NCBI RefSeq assembly: GCF_013337185.1
Contig: NZ_SWDE01000003.1
Coordinates: 124,001-188,000, forward strand
From: Serratia proteamaculans
GTDB lineage: Bacteria; Pseudomonadota; Gammaproteobacteria; Enterobacterales; Enterobacteriaceae
Direction: 5' to 3'
Length of the DNA stretch: 64,000 nucleotides
How positions within the stretch are numbered: the first letter of the stretch is position 1; the number at the start of each line of letters is the position of its first letter. Under the pieces are notes generated by a model, which saw only the letters and a list, made by a program, of their open reading frames with translations, had not been told where the DNA came from and did not search any database. This document shows, one piece after another, positions 8,958 to 17,929 of this stretch. A program made the translations under genes and the position numbers.

Positions 8958-9131
8958 ACGCTAATCGGGAGGCAATTTTAGTGAAAGCCTGCTTAACAGG
9001 TTTTGATTTGAGGCAGCTTCTGGCGTATTGATAAAGCTGGCGGTGAAATACACTATTTGTTGATATAGAGCGCGGCAGCCGTGCATCGCTGTGGCAAAAT
9101 AGCGTATCTGTGTTGAAAGGAGTGAACGACA

Positions 9132-9653
9132 GTGTTGGAACAATTAAGAGCGCGCATTGTGCGCCAGGGGCCGTCGTTGCTGCGTGTACCGCTAAAATTC
9201 ACGCCGTTTGCCTTGCAGCGTCAGCTTCTGGAACAGGTACTGGGCTGGCAATTTCGTCAGGCGCTGGCAGATGGCGATCTGGAATTTCTCGAATCGCGCT
9301 GGTTGAAGATCGAAGTTCGCGATCTGGCGCTACACTGGTTTATGACGGTAGAAAACGACAAACTGGTTGTCAGCCAACACGCCGAAGCTGATGTCAGCTT
9401 CAGCGGCGACGCCAACGATCTGATTCTGATCGCAGCGCGTAAGCAAGATCCCGATACGCTGTTCTTTCAGCGTCGGCTGCAGATTGAAGGGGACACCGAA
9501 TTGGGCCTGTATGTAAAAAATCTGATGGACGCCATCGAGCTGGAAGCCATGCCTGCGCCGTTGCGCATTGGCCTGCTGCAACTGGCCGAATTTGTGGAAG
9601 CAGGACTGCAGGAGGGCACGGTGCAAACTTCCCGTGTGCCGGCAACATGTTAA
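9132..9653 (+). CDS. ubiT: Ubiquinone biosynthesis accessory factor UbiT (SCP2 domain)
   Basis: UbiT binds lipid precursors through an SCP2 domain and is needed for anaerobic ubiquinone synthesis with UbiU and UbiV. The 173-residue product matches E. coli UbiT (YhbT, 174 aa), including KQDPDTLFFQRRL and IEGDTELGLYVKNLMDA. The start is GTG at 9132, five bases past an AAAGGAGTGA ribosome site. The gene diverges from ubiUV, and its 3' end overlaps yhbS by seven bases, so the two are translationally coupled. Confidence 0.95.
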   Translation: MLEQLRARIVRQGPSLLRVPLKFTPFALQRQLLEQVLGWQFRQALADGDLEFLESRWLKIEVRDLALHWFMTVENDKLVVSQHAEADVSFSGDANDLILIAARKQDPDTLFFQRRLQIEGDTELGLYVKNLMDAIELEAMPAPLRIGLLQLAEFVEAGLQEGTVQTSRVPATC

Positions 9654-10150
9654 TCCGCGTGGAAATTCCGGTAGATGCGGCGGGTATAGATGCCCTGCTG
9701 CGTCGCGCCTTTGGGCGAGATGATGAAGCCGATCTGGTGCAACAACTGCGCGAAGACGGCCTGCTGACGTTGGGCATTGTCGCCACCGACGACGAAGGCG
9801 GCGTGGTGGGTTATGCCGCGTTCAGTCCGGTGGACGTGGCCGGTGAGGATCGCCAATGGGTCGGTCTGGCACCGCTGGCGGTGGACGAAAGTCTGCGTCG
9901 CCAGGGGCTGGGCGAAAAGCTGATATACGAAGGGCTGGATGCGTTGAACGAGTTCAGCTATGCCGCGGTAGTGGTGCTGGGTGAACCGGCTTACTACGGG
10001 CGCTTTGGCTTTAAACCGGCCGCAGCCTATGGTTTGCAGTGCCGCTGGCCAGATACCGAGGCCGCGTTCCAGGTTTACCCACTGGCGGAAGATGCATTGG
10101 TCGACGTTAGCGGGGCGGTGGAATACTCCGAGCCGTTTAACCGGCTTTAA
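9647..10150 (+). CDS. yhbS: GNAT N-acetyltransferase YhbS
   Basis: The 167-residue protein equals E. coli YhbS in length and has the GNAT acetyl-CoA loop RRQGLG at residues 84-89, followed by the [14 protein letters not shown] motif of motif B. Its acetyl acceptor is uncertain. The ATG lies within the last codons of ubiT. Its 3' end overlaps the convergent yhbQ by 14 bases. The order ubiT-yhbS-yhbQ is the same as in E. coli. Confidence 0.92.
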   Translation: MLIRVEIPVDAAGIDALLRRAFGRDDEADLVQQLREDGLLTLGIVATDDEGGVVGYAAFSPVDVAGEDRQWVGLAPLAVDESLRRQGLGEKLIYEGLDALNEFSYAAVVVLGEPAYYGRFGFKPAAAYGLQCRWPDTEAAFQVYPLAEDALVDVSGAVEYSEPFNRL

Positions 10151-10445
10151 CCTCAACCTCCGGCAGTAAATAATCCAACGAAAGAGGCGGGTGACTCACC
10201 AGCCTCTCTTTTTGCGTTTTGCTCAGTTGCTTGACCCGATATTCCAGCCTCAATGCTTTTGAGCGATCCCCCGCCTGACAGTGAAAAGCCAGCACCAGTT
10301 GACCTTTCCCCCGTAGCGCCTTGGCCCCTTTGCCCGCCTGATGCTGCGCCAGCCGCCGCGCCACGTCGGTAGTAATCCCGGTATACAACATGCCGCTGGG
10401 CATGCGCAGCATATACAGGTGCCAGGTTGAGGGTATTTCCGTCAT
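10137..10445 (-). CDS. yhbQ: GIY-YIG nuclease superfamily protein YhbQ
   Basis: The 102-residue protein carries a GIY-YIG domain, seen as LYML (10-13) and LYTGITTD (20-27), and the typical [10 protein letters not shown] block. Small proteins of this UPF0213 type have been linked to DNA damage tolerance, but the in vivo substrate is not settled. I chose ATG 10445, which aligns with the E. coli start; a longer frame to 10490 has no supporting homology. The tail overlaps the end of yhbS on the other strand. Confidence 0.9.
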   Translation of the reverse strand: MTEIPSTWHLYMLRMPSGMLYTGITTDVARRLAQHQAGKGAKALRGKGQLVLAFHCQAGDRSKALRLEYRVKQLSKTQKERLVSHPPLSLDYLLPEVEVKAG

Positions 10446-10468
10446 GAATATGCAGCAACGTTGGTGGC

Positions 10469-10515
10469 CAGGGATGGAATATGATGGCATGTTCCCCGTC
10501 GTAATCCCATCCCTG
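10469..10515. repeat. Long-loop inverted repeat between yhbQ and potE
   Basis: CAGGGATGG (10469-10477) and CCATCCCTG (10507-10515) are perfect complements separated by 29 bases. The element lies just past the potE stop (10537, minus strand) and just before the yhbQ start. It may act as a weak 3' hairpin for the speF-potE transcript. There is no U-run. Confidence 0.35.
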
Positions 10516-10536
10516 ACCGCCTATGGCTTATCACCG

Positions 10537-11853
10537 TTAGCCTTTTTTCCCCGCCATTTCAAAACGCGGTGAAACCATACCGTACAGCGTCCAGCCGAGG
10601 AAGGTGGCGATAGCGCCCCACATCATCGCTTCTTCACCGGAACTGTAGAGGGCATAGAAGCTGTACAGTGCGCCAATGCCGGCAATGATGTTGGCAATTC
10701 GCGCTTTTTTCTCCGGTACTTTCGCCACTTTCTGAATAATGATCAGCGCCGCCATCGACAGAATGTAAGGGATGATATTGGTCACCACCGCCAGATTCAC
10801 CAGCACGTTGAACTGTTTATTCAGCGACGGGCTGATGGTCATCAGAGACAGCACGCTCTGGATCACCACGATGGTCAGCATGCCTTTAACCGGTGCATCG
10901 GCCTTGCTGAGTTTGGAGAAAATTTTCGGGAAGAAACCGCTGTCGGCAGAGGATTTGAACACCTGGGCGATAGTGAACTGCCAGCCCAGCAGTGAGCCGA
11001 CGCAGGACATAATCATCAGGGCCATGATGATCTTGCCGACCGTTGGGTTGAACATGTGGGAAAACGCCAGCCCAAATGGCGCGGTTGAGTTGGCCAGATC
11101 CATATTCGGCACGATACCGGCGATGACGTTGGTTGAAACGATATAGATGACTGCCGCGCTGAGGGTACCGCCCAATACGGCGATCGGCACGTTCCGTTCC
11201 GGGTTTTCCACCACGTCGGTGTTGGCGCAGGCGGACTCCAGGCCCAGGAATGCCCACAGTGTCATGGAGATAGAAGCGCCAACGGCTTCAAAGGTCGGCA
11301 CCGAGTGCGGGTTCCAGGCGGCAATATAGGCGCTGCCGCTGAACCAGTGCCAGCCAATGATTGAGATCCCCACCACCGGGATGATCACGCCCCAGACGGT
11401 GATGCCGCTGATTTTCCCGGTCAGGCGTGCCCCGCCGAAGTTGGCGACGGTAGCCAGCCATAATACGCCGATGGTGGCGATACAGATCCCCAGTGGTGAC
11501 AGGTTGGCACCAAACAGCTCGGTACCGTAACCGACGGCGGAAATGGCGATGGCGATATTGGCGATCAGCAACGACACGCCATAGGTGTAGTTCGCCATGA
11601 AATTGCCCGATTTACCGAAAGCGTATTCGGCATATCCGCCCATACCGCCGGATTTGCGGCTGAACATACCGCATTTGGCGAAGGCATAGGCCAGCGCCAT
11701 CGAGCCCACGGCGGTCACCAGCCAGGAAACGATAGAAATAGTACCCACTTCGGCCAGTTTGGTGGGCAGCATAATTATGCCGGAACCCATCATGTTGACC
11801 GCCGTCAGGATCGTTAGCTGCACGACCCCCATTTTATTATTGGACTTACTCAT
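10537..11853 (-). CDS. potE: Putrescine/ornithine antiporter PotE
   Basis: PotE is an inner-membrane APC-superfamily antiporter. It brings in ornithine in exchange for putrescine made by SpeF, which helps acid resistance. The 438-residue protein is nearly collinear with E. coli PotE (439 aa). It keeps the NMMGSGIIMLPTKLAEVG start of helix 1 and the FLGLESACANTDVVENPERNVP segment. Twelve hydrophobic helices can be counted. The ATG at 11853 follows AGAGAGAATGATC. It is the second gene of the speF-potE operon, 63 bases after the speF stop. Confidence 0.96.
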   Translation of the reverse strand: MSKSNNKMGVVQLTILTAVNMMGSGIIMLPTKLAEVGTISIVSWLVTAVGSMALAYAFAKCGMFSRKSGGMGGYAEYAFGKSGNFMANYTYGVSLLIANIAIAISAVGYGTELFGANLSPLGICIATIGVLWLATVANFGGARLTGKISGITVWGVIIPVVGISIIGWHWFSGSAYIAAWNPHSVPTFEAVGASISMTLWAFLGLESACANTDVVENPERNVPIAVLGGTLSAAVIYIVSTNVIAGIVPNMDLANSTAPFGLAFSHMFNPTVGKIIMALMIMSCVGSLLGWQFTIAQVFKSSADSGFFPKIFSKLSKADAPVKGMLTIVVIQSVLSLMTISPSLNKQFNVLVNLAVVTNIIPYILSMAALIIIQKVAKVPEKKARIANIIAGIGALYSFYALYSSGEEAMMWGAIATFLGWTLYGMVSPRFEMAGKKG

Positions 11854-11916
11854 GATCATTCTCTCTTTTATAATGCGATCCGGGCGGTGAATAAAATTCA
11901 CCGCCTTGTAAGGTGA

Positions 11917-14079
11917 TTAATTTTTCATTACATAACCGTAAGCACGGTTCCAGCCATCTTCATCCTGTTGGATATACACACCTTGTAATTCCGGCGCGAA
12001 GCCTGGCAATAAATTGATGCCTTCTTCCAATGCCAGGAAATAACGCTGTGCAGCACCGCCCCAAATTTCCCCTGGGACGACGCACAATACGCCTGGGGGA
12101 TAAGGCAAGGCACCTTCGGCGGCAATTCTGCCTTCGGATTTCGCCAGGGAGACCAATTCCACATTACCGCGTACAAATTCGGTGTTGGCATCTTGTGGAT
12201 TCATTGCCACACGAGGGAAATAACTCTTCCTGAACATTTCTTTCTGCAGTTCTTTAACGTCGTAGCTGACATAAAGGTCGTGCATTTCCTGGCAGAGTTG
12301 GCGCAGGGTATAATTTTCATAGCGCTGCTGATTGTTTTTATAAACCGCAGGCAAGACTTCGCTTATTAAAGAATCTTGCTCAATATGTTTTTCAAAGCGG
12401 GCAATCAGCGCCACCAAATGCTGCATTTTGGCGATGTCTTCGGCCGGCGTCAGCAGGAACAGGATCGAATTGAGGTCGCATTTCTCCGGCACTATGCCGT
12501 TTTCGCGCAGATAGTTGGCCAGAATGGTCGCCGGAATACCGAAATCGCTGTAGTTACCGCTGGCCGTATCAATGCCCGGCGTGGTGAGCAACAGTTTGCA
12601 AGGGTCGACAAAATACTGTGATTCCGCATAGCCTTCAAAGGCATGCCATTTCTCACCGGGAACGAAGTTGAAGAAGCGTAAATCGTTGGCCATGGTTTCG
12701 GTGTCAAAGGACTGCCAGGCTTTGCCCTCGATTTGGTCCGGCACAAAAGGTTTGATTAAGCTGCAGGTTTCCAGCAGCATCTTGCGCGCTTCAATACCCA
12801 CGCGAACGCATTCTTTCCACAGGCGTCGGCCGCTTTTGCCCTCATGCATTTTGGCGTTAACGTCCAGTGCGGCGAACAGCGGGTAAAACGGGCTGGTGGA
12901 AGCATGCAACATAAAGGCATTGTTAAAGCGTTTATGGTTGCAGTAACGATCCTGGCCCTTGATATGTTTGTCTTTCTTATGGATTTGCGAGGTCTGCGAG
13001 AAGCCGGCTTGTTGCTTGTGGACGGACTGGGTCACAATGATCCCAGGGTCGTTTTCATTGAGCTCAAGCAGTAACGGAGAGCAGTCTTTCATCATTGGGA
13101 TGAATTGCTCATAGCCGACCCAGGCCGAGTCGAACAGGATGTAATCACACAGATGGCCAATTTTATCGACCACCTGCCGGGCGTTATAAATGGTGCCGTC
13201 ATAGGTGCCCAACTGAATGATCGCCAGGCGGAAAGGTCTGGCTTCATTGGCGCGGTCCGGCGCGACTTCGCGGATCTGCTGGCGTAAGTAGCGTTCTTCA
13301 AAGCAGTGCGCGTCAATGCCGCCGATAAAGCCAAACGGGTTGCGGGCGGTTTCCAGATACACCGGTGTCGCCCCCGCCTGGATCAGAGCGCCATGGTGAT
13401 TGGATTTATGGTTATTGCGGTCGAACAGCACCAGGTCACCGCGCGTCAGCAGGGCGTTGGTTGCTACCTTGTTCGATGCGGAGGTGCCGTTGAGAACGAA
13501 ATAGGTTTTATCGGCGTTAAACACTTTGGCGGCATGCTGCTGCGCCGCGCAGGGTGCGCCTTCATGGATCAATAAATCACCCAGTTTGACGTCCGCGTTG
13601 CACATATCGGAACGGAACAGGGTCTCGCCAAAGAAGTCAAAGAACTGACGCCCGGCCGGATGCTTACGGAAAAATTCGCCCCCCTGATGCCCGGGGCAAG
13701 CAAAGGTGGCGTTACCCATTTCGACATACTGGGTCAGCGTATTAAAGAAAGGTGGCAGCAGTTCGCTTTCATATTTTACTGCCGCCGCTTCCAGCTGCTT
13801 GCCATAGAACTGGGTGTTCTTGCCACAGAGTTCAAATACGCCATGCAGGGCAGGCAGTATGGCGTTATCCAGCTCTTCTTCGCAGCAAACTGCGACAAAC
13901 AACGGGATATTTAGGCCGATCTCTTCGAGGTGGGCCACCATGCCTTGCGTGACGTCCTCCACCGACAATACGATGGCGGCAATATCATTAAAATCGCTCT
14001 GATGTACATCGACAACTTCGCGAGTGGTTTCAAAGCAGCTTAATGTTTTGCTATTAGCGGCAATTTTTAATTTATTCAT
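11917..14079 (-). CDS. speF: Inducible ornithine decarboxylase SpeF
   Basis: SpeF decarboxylates ornithine to putrescine with PLP and consumes a proton. The 720-residue protein is a fold-type I, prokaryotic-type Orn/Lys/Arg decarboxylase. It has an N-terminal wing domain (about 1-105), the PLP domain with Schiff-base lysine K355 in TQSVHKQQAGFSQ, and the C-terminal domain ending AYGYVMKN. It is co-transcribed with potE. The 278-base untranslated stretch between speFL and this ATG fits ornithine- and Rho-dependent control by the upstream arrest peptide. Confidence 0.97.
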   Translation of the reverse strand: MNKLKIAANSKTLSCFETTREVVDVHQSDFNDIAAIVLSVEDVTQGMVAHLEEIGLNIPLFVAVCCEEELDNAILPALHGVFELCGKNTQFYGKQLEAAAVKYESELLPPFFNTLTQYVEMGNATFACPGHQGGEFFRKHPAGRQFFDFFGETLFRSDMCNADVKLGDLLIHEGAPCAAQQHAAKVFNADKTYFVLNGTSASNKVATNALLTRGDLVLFDRNNHKSNHHGALIQAGATPVYLETARNPFGFIGGIDAHCFEERYLRQQIREVAPDRANEARPFRLAIIQLGTYDGTIYNARQVVDKIGHLCDYILFDSAWVGYEQFIPMMKDCSPLLLELNENDPGIIVTQSVHKQQAGFSQTSQIHKKDKHIKGQDRYCNHKRFNNAFMLHASTSPFYPLFAALDVNAKMHEGKSGRRLWKECVRVGIEARKMLLETCSLIKPFVPDQIEGKAWQSFDTETMANDLRFFNFVPGEKWHAFEGYAESQYFVDPCKLLLTTPGIDTASGNYSDFGIPATILANYLRENGIVPEKCDLNSILFLLTPAEDIAKMQHLVALIARFEKHIEQDSLISEVLPAVYKNNQQRYENYTLRQLCQEMHDLYVSYDVKELQKEMFRKSYFPRVAMNPQDANTEFVRGNVELVSLAKSEGRIAAEGALPYPPGVLCVVPGEIWGGAAQRYFLALEEGINLLPGFAPELQGVYIQQDEDGWNRAYGYVMKN

Positions 14080-14357
14080 TTTAATAATTCTTCAGGCAAA
14101 GGCATCCTGTCGGCAGGTTAAACACCCTGCCGCTAATGCCCTCACTAAAATAAAGGCGTGAGAAGAACGCAACCATGCTTAACAGCAGGCCTGAGTTCAT
14201 TCGGATTTTTTGTTTTATGTCGTGTGTACTATAAACAGGAATTTACTTCTGCTATTTCACGGGAAAATAAAATAGAAATCCGTCCTGATATATCAGGAAA
14301 AATAGTTCAGACGTAATAGTGATAGGCTGTTTTGAGCAACAACGAGAGAGGTGAGGG
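14080..14357 (-). promoter_or_regulatory. speF leader region between speFL and speF
   Basis: This 278-base untranslated stretch separates the speFL stop from the speF start on the same strand. In E. coli and Salmonella the corresponding region holds the Rho-dependent termination zone that is spared when ribosomes stall on SpeFL in the presence of ornithine. Here the part next to speFL is purine-rich and the rest is AT-rich. I see no other open frame of note. The function is inferred from the family and position. Confidence 0.6.
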
Positions 14358-14462
14358 TTATCTGCAGTTAAAGAAGGCAAAGCTAAAGCAGCTACGATGA
14401 GCCATCATCATAATATGGGTTGTGCGTCTTATATGCGCCATTTTTCGATTGTTGTTTTCCAT
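14358..14462 (-). CDS. speFL: Ornithine-sensing arrest peptide SpeFL
   Basis: A 34-codon frame runs from ATG 14462 to TAA 14358, with an AAGGTGG ribosome site. The peptide begins MENNNRKMAHIRRTTHIM, continues through AHR and ends FFNCR. E. coli SpeFL is also 34 residues, with MENN, HIRRTTHIM, AHR and FFN.R at the same positions. In that system the nascent peptide and the ribosome form an ornithine-binding pocket; stalling then prevents Rho termination and switches on speF. The differences here (C25, C33, three consecutive Met at 18-20) lie outside the most conserved parts. Position and direction relative to speF are as expected. Confidence 0.93.
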   Translation of the reverse strand: MENNNRKMAHIRRTTHIMMMAHRSCFSFAFFNCR

Positions 14463-14523
14463 TTCTAATCCACCTTATGGAGTGAAAAGATGGCGTTATT
14501 TTAACGTGCTTCAGCGTTAAATA

Positions 14524-14539
14524 TGTGATGCCAGTCACG
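14524..14539. promoter_or_regulatory. CRP-like binding site upstream of speFL
   Basis: TGTGATGCCAGTCACG matches the CRP consensus TGTGA-N6-TCACA except for the last base. It is centred about 70 bases before the speFL start, which would suit activation of the speFL-speF-potE transcript. No experiment supports it here. Confidence 0.5.
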
Positions 14540-14893
14540 TAATGTGGGTTATTGATAAATAATTATTCACTTGTTATGCAGTGATGTGCATAAAAATGAA
14601 TAATGGTGCTTTTTCGATATGTAAATACTTTGATAAAAAACCATCGAATTTAACGCTGAATTTTTTCTGTGTTGGACTGACAACAAAAAAAAGCATTTAA
14701 ACTGTCCGCATAATGCCCAGATAAAGATAATTTGTTTTTTATATGTTATAAGGCTACTCATTCGTGATTTGAATATAAATTCACTATATTTAATTGATTA
14801 ATCATATTGGTGAGGTGGTGGCATTATCGTTATTTGTGACCGCCCTCAACAACGCATGTAAGATGACGCGAGCAAAGGCAAGGAGAATCGACG
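14540..14893. other. AT-rich intergenic stretch between speFL and yhbP promoters
   Basis: This stretch of about 350 bases is clearly AT-richer than the surrounding genes. A 64-codon frame on the minus strand (14567-14761) has no ribosome site or known relative. The end holds the yhbP ribosome site AAGGAG. I see no RNA gene or strong hairpin. Confidence 0.5.
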
Positions 14894-15328
14894 TTGAACA
14901 CGACTGAAGAGCAGCAACAAATTGCACATTTCCTCAGTAAACAACATGTGCTGACACTGTGCGCCGGCAACGGCATGGACATGTGGTGTGCCAACTGTTT
15001 TTACGTCTTTGATGCCGAACGCATGTCGCTGTGGCTAATGACCGAAACCCATACCCGCCACGGCGAGTTGATGCTGCAAAATAGCCGCGTGGTCGGGACC
15101 ATAGCGCCAAAACCGAAGACCATCGCGTTGATCCGCGGCGTGCAGTATCGCGCCGAAGCGGTGATGCTGAGCGGTGATGAAGAGCGGCTGGCACGGGCGC
15201 GCTACTGCAAGCGTTTCCCGGTAGCCAAAGTGATGAAAGCGCCGGTTTGGCAACTGAGTCTGCAAGAAGTGAAAATGACCGACAACACCCTCGGCTTCGG
15301 CAAGAAACTGCATTGGACGCGGACCTGA
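14894..15328 (+). CDS. yhbP: UPF0306 protein YhbP (FMN-binding split-barrel fold)
   Basis: The 144-residue protein resembles E. coli YhbP (147 aa), a small pyridoxamine-phosphate-oxidase-like split-barrel protein of unknown role. Shared segments are [23 protein letters not shown] and [10 protein letters not shown]. The start is a TTG at 14894 with AAGGAG eight bases upstream; there is no in-frame ATG near it. In E. coli yhbO lies between yhbP and yraR; here yraR follows directly. Confidence 0.88.
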   Translation: MNTTEEQQQIAHFLSKQHVLTLCAGNGMDMWCANCFYVFDAERMSLWLMTETHTRHGELMLQNSRVVGTIAPKPKTIALIRGVQYRAEAVMLSGDEERLARARYCKRFPVAKVMKAPVWQLSLQEVKMTDNTLGFGKKLHWTRT

Positions 15329-15374
15329 CGCAATAAACTATACTTTTCAGACAGATCAATCGGCGGGAGGGTAT

Positions 15375-16013
15375 ATGGCACGGGTATTTATGGTAGGGGC
15401 TACCGGATTGGTAGGGCGTGAACTGTTGCGCCTGTTGCAGGCCGAACCGCAGGTCACGGCGATCGTGGCGCCAACGCGTAAGCCGCTGCCGGCGCATGAA
15501 AAATTGGATAACCCGGTGGGTGATGACCTGTTCGCGCTGCTGACAAAGCAGGAGCAGCCGGTCGATATCCTGTTCTGTTGTCTGGGGACCACGCGGCGTG
15601 AGGCGGGCAGCGACGCCAATTTTCACTACGTCGATTACACCCTGGTAGTGGAAAGTGCGTTGACCGGTCGGCGCCTGGGGGCGCAGCACTGTCTGGTGGT
15701 CAGTGCGCTGGGCGCCAGCACGCGCTCGACCTTCCTTTACAACCGGACCAAGGGTGAAATGGAACAGGCGCTGCGTGAGCAGAACTGGCCACGCCTGACG
15801 CTGGTACGGCCATCGATGCTGCTGGGCGAACGGGCTTCACCACGTTTGCTGGAGCGCCTGAGCGCCCCCTTGTTCAAGATGCTGCCCGGAAAATGGCGGG
15901 GTGTCGCCGCCAAAGATGTGGCGCAGACCCTGCTGGAGCAGGCGTTCAGCCCCGGTAACGGCGTTAAGGTGCTGGAATCCGATCGGCTGCATTGTTACCA
16001 CAGTGCACACTGA
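15375..16013 (+). CDS. yraR: NAD(P)-binding oxidoreductase YraR
   Basis: The 212-residue protein has a Rossmann fold of the extended SDR type with the nucleotide loop GATGLVG at residues 8-14. It keeps the segments FCCLGTTRREAGS, DYTLVVESALTGRRLGAQH and RPSMLLG of E. coli YraR (211 aa). The substrate is not known. ATG 15375 follows a GGGAGGGT ribosome site. The last 50 bases overlap the 3' end of phnP on the opposite strand, which marks the junction of the phn operon with the old yra/yhb gene row. Confidence 0.9.
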   Translation: MARVFMVGATGLVGRELLRLLQAEPQVTAIVAPTRKPLPAHEKLDNPVGDDLFALLTKQEQPVDILFCCLGTTRREAGSDANFHYVDYTLVVESALTGRRLGAQHCLVVSALGASTRSTFLYNRTKGEMEQALREQNWPRLTLVRPSMLLGERASPRLLERLSAPLFKMLPGKWRGVAAKDVAQTLLEQAFSPGNGVKVLESDRLHCYHSAH

Positions 16014-16746
16014 GATTATCGAACGCCAGCTCCAGACCCGGTGGCAGTTCGTTGTCCATCAGCCACAGATCGAGATGATGGCTGATGTGCGTCAGCAGGG
16101 TGCGGCCGGGTTGCAAGCGTTGTTGGGTTTCCCGTGCGCGGGTCAGATCGTTGTGATTACGCGGTGCCTGTGGCTGGGGTGGCAAACTGCAGTCGAGCAC
16201 CATTAAATCCAGTGTTACTGCACGCAGAAAAGCCTCGGTATCCGGCGGTAAACCGACGGTATCGGTCAGATAGGCCAGCGATTTCCCTGCGGCCTGGATC
16301 AGGTAACCCAAAGTGAGTTTCGAATGTTGCAGCGGTAGCGGGGTGATGCACAGCCCGCCCAGTTCAACCGTTTCAAAGGGTTTTAACGGCGGCTGAAACG
16401 CCAGAATACCCGGGTGTTTGAACAAGTCGTCACAGCCCTGTTCATCGGCCGGGCCATACACTGGAATGAAATTTCCGCAGCCCCAGCGCAAAGGAAATAA
16501 CCCCTGCACGTGATCCATGTGGTAATGTGTCAGTAAAAAACGTTGAATTTCCCCCGCCGAAAAACGCCGTTCCAACGACGGCAATCCCGCATCCAGCAAG
16601 GTCGTTTCCCCCTGAAATTTAAGCATTGCACTGCAAGGTCTGCGCCGGAATGCCGGCTCGCGCCGCGCCCGCTGACAGACCAGACAATCACAGCCGAACA
16701 CTGGGACCTGCTGGGCACCGCCGGTACCGAGAAACGTCAGTTGCAT
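15964..16746 (-). CDS. phnP: Phosphoribosyl 1,2-cyclic phosphodiesterase PhnP
   Basis: PhnP opens the 5-phosphoribosyl 1,2-cyclic phosphate made by C-P lyase. The 260-residue protein has the metallo-beta-lactamase signature THYHMDH (H74, H76, D78, H79) and the extra N-terminal cysteines C19, C21 and C24 that hold a structural zinc in this family. I chose ATG 16746, giving MQLTFLGTGGAQQVP; the longer frame lacks homology. It is the last gene of the phn operon, 14 bases after the acyltransferase gene, and its 3' end runs 50 bases into yraR. Confidence 0.95.
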   Translation of the reverse strand: MQLTFLGTGGAQQVPVFGCDCLVCQRARREPAFRRRPCSAMLKFQGETTLLDAGLPSLERRFSAGEIQRFLLTHYHMDHVQGLFPLRWGCGNFIPVYGPADEQGCDDLFKHPGILAFQPPLKPFETVELGGLCITPLPLQHSKLTLGYLIQAAGKSLAYLTDTVGLPPDTEAFLRAVTLDLMVLDCSLPPQPQAPRNHNDLTRARETQQRLQPGRTLLTHISHHLDLWLMDNELPPGLELAFDNLSVHCGNNAADRIPAP

Positions 16747-16760
16747 CTCGTCACTCCCGA

Positions 16761-17363
16761 TTATAAATACTTCTCCGCAAAGGCATGGATATCTCGGAAA
16801 TCCGCCAGCCGTTGTTGCAACGTCTGATGATCCCAGTGCCACCACTGGCTGCGTTCAATACGTTCGATCAGTGCGTCGTCAAAACGCATGCCGATCTTTT
16901 TGGCCGCCACGCCGGCGACAATCTCATAAGGGGCCACATCTTTGGTGACCACTGCCGCGCTGCCGATCACCGCGCCGTTGCCGATGCTGACGCCGGGCAT
17001 CACGATGGCGTTATGGCCGATCCACACGTCGTGGCCGATGGTCACGTGGTGTTCGCGCCGCCAGTCGAAGAAGGCCTCATCATCTTCCCCCAGGTCGTAC
17101 TCTGAAGCGCGATAGGTGAAATGGTGCTGGGCGATGCGTTGGTAGGTGGGGTGGTTGCCGGGATTAATGCGTGCGTAAGAGGCGATCGACACGAATTTGC
17201 CGATGGTGGCGTAAAAAATCTGGTTATGTCCGGCGGTGTAGGAATAGTCGCCCATTTCGACTTCTTCGAGGATCGCATCGTCGGCCAGATGAACATACTG
17301 GCCGAGGCGGCTGCGGTTAAGCGTCACGTTGTCGCCGATTTTCGGCTGCGCCAGGTCATTCAT
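16761..17363 (-). CDS. Hexapeptide-repeat acyltransferase of the phosphonate operon
   Basis: The 200-residue protein is a left-handed beta-helix acyltransferase. Hexapeptide repeats run from about residue 25 to 165, with the acetyltransferase pattern [19 protein letters not shown] and [22 protein letters not shown]. It belongs to the phn-linked family known from many C-P lyase clusters (TIGR03308-like). It probably takes the place of the GNAT protein PhnO, which acetylates aminoalkylphosphonates in E. coli, but this substrate role is inference. Its ATG overlaps the phnN stop (ATGA), so it is translated with the operon. Confidence 0.86.
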   Translation of the reverse strand: MNDLAQPKIGDNVTLNRSRLGQYVHLADDAILEEVEMGDYSYTAGHNQIFYATIGKFVSIASYARINPGNHPTYQRIAQHHFTYRASEYDLGEDDEAFFDWRREHHVTIGHDVWIGHNAIVMPGVSIGNGAVIGSAAVVTKDVAPYEIVAGVAAKKIGMRFDDALIERIERSQWWHWDHQTLQQRLADFRDIHAFAEKYL

Positions 17364-17929
17364 GGCATAGCATCCTGTGGTTGTTTGGCTGAAGCGGGCA
17401 GCAGCGCCAACAGCGCTGCCAAAGTGTCATCAAGGTTGCCGTCGTTATCCAGTCGGCAGCAAATGGCGGGCAGCTTTTGCTGATATTCCGCCGCCCGCGC
17501 CAGCCGCTGCGCTATCTGATCGGCATTCTCACGTCCGCGGTTTTGCAGGCGCTGGCGCAGAATATCGCTGCTGACCTGCAGGCACACCGGCAGCAGTTGT
17601 GCACCATAGCGTTGCTGTGCCTGTGCCAGGTGGGCACGCGAGCCGTTGACCACCACATCGATCCCCTGCAGTAACCACAGATCGACCTCGATGCCAAAGG
17701 CGTAATGGTGCTGATGCGCCTGCCAGTCGAGGGCAAACAACCCTTTGGCGCGGCGGCGCAGGAACTCCGGTTCGCTGAGCGCAATATGGTTTTCGCAGCC
17801 GGCGTCTGCCGGCCGGGTGATATAGCGGTGCGCCACCAGTGGGGCGCTGTCTACGTCGGCGCGCAGTGCGGCCAACAGACTGTCCTTGCCTGAGCCGGAC
17901 GGCCCCATCAGATAGATAAGCTGCGCCAT
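17360..17929 (-). CDS. phnN: Ribose 1,5-bisphosphate phosphokinase PhnN
   Basis: PhnN phosphorylates ribose 1,5-bisphosphate to PRPP, the last step of phosphonate ribose salvage. The 189-residue protein is a guanylate-kinase-like P-loop enzyme with Walker [10 protein letters not shown] at residues 9-17 and the family segments [20 protein letters not shown] and [10 protein letters not shown]. The ATG at 17929 shares one base with the phnM stop. The next gene starts inside its stop codon. Confidence 0.95.
   Translation of the reverse strand: MAQLIYLMGPSGSGKDSLLAALRADVDSAPLVAHRYITRPADAGCENHIALSEPEFLRRRAKGLFALDWQAHQHHYAFGIEVDLWLLQGIDVVVNGSRAHLAQAQQRYGAQLLPVCLQVSSDILRQRLQNRGRENADQIAQRLARAAEYQQKLPAICCRLDNDGNLDDTLAALLALLPASAKQPQDAMP

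Noticed and set aside
8990-9070. FNR sites between ubiU and ubiT
   Set aside because: Several TTGAT half-sites occur, but none has the ATCAA partner at four-base spacing.
14567-14761. 64-codon minus-strand frame upstream of speFL
   Set aside because: AT-rich chance frame with no ribosome site and no conserved relative that I recognise.
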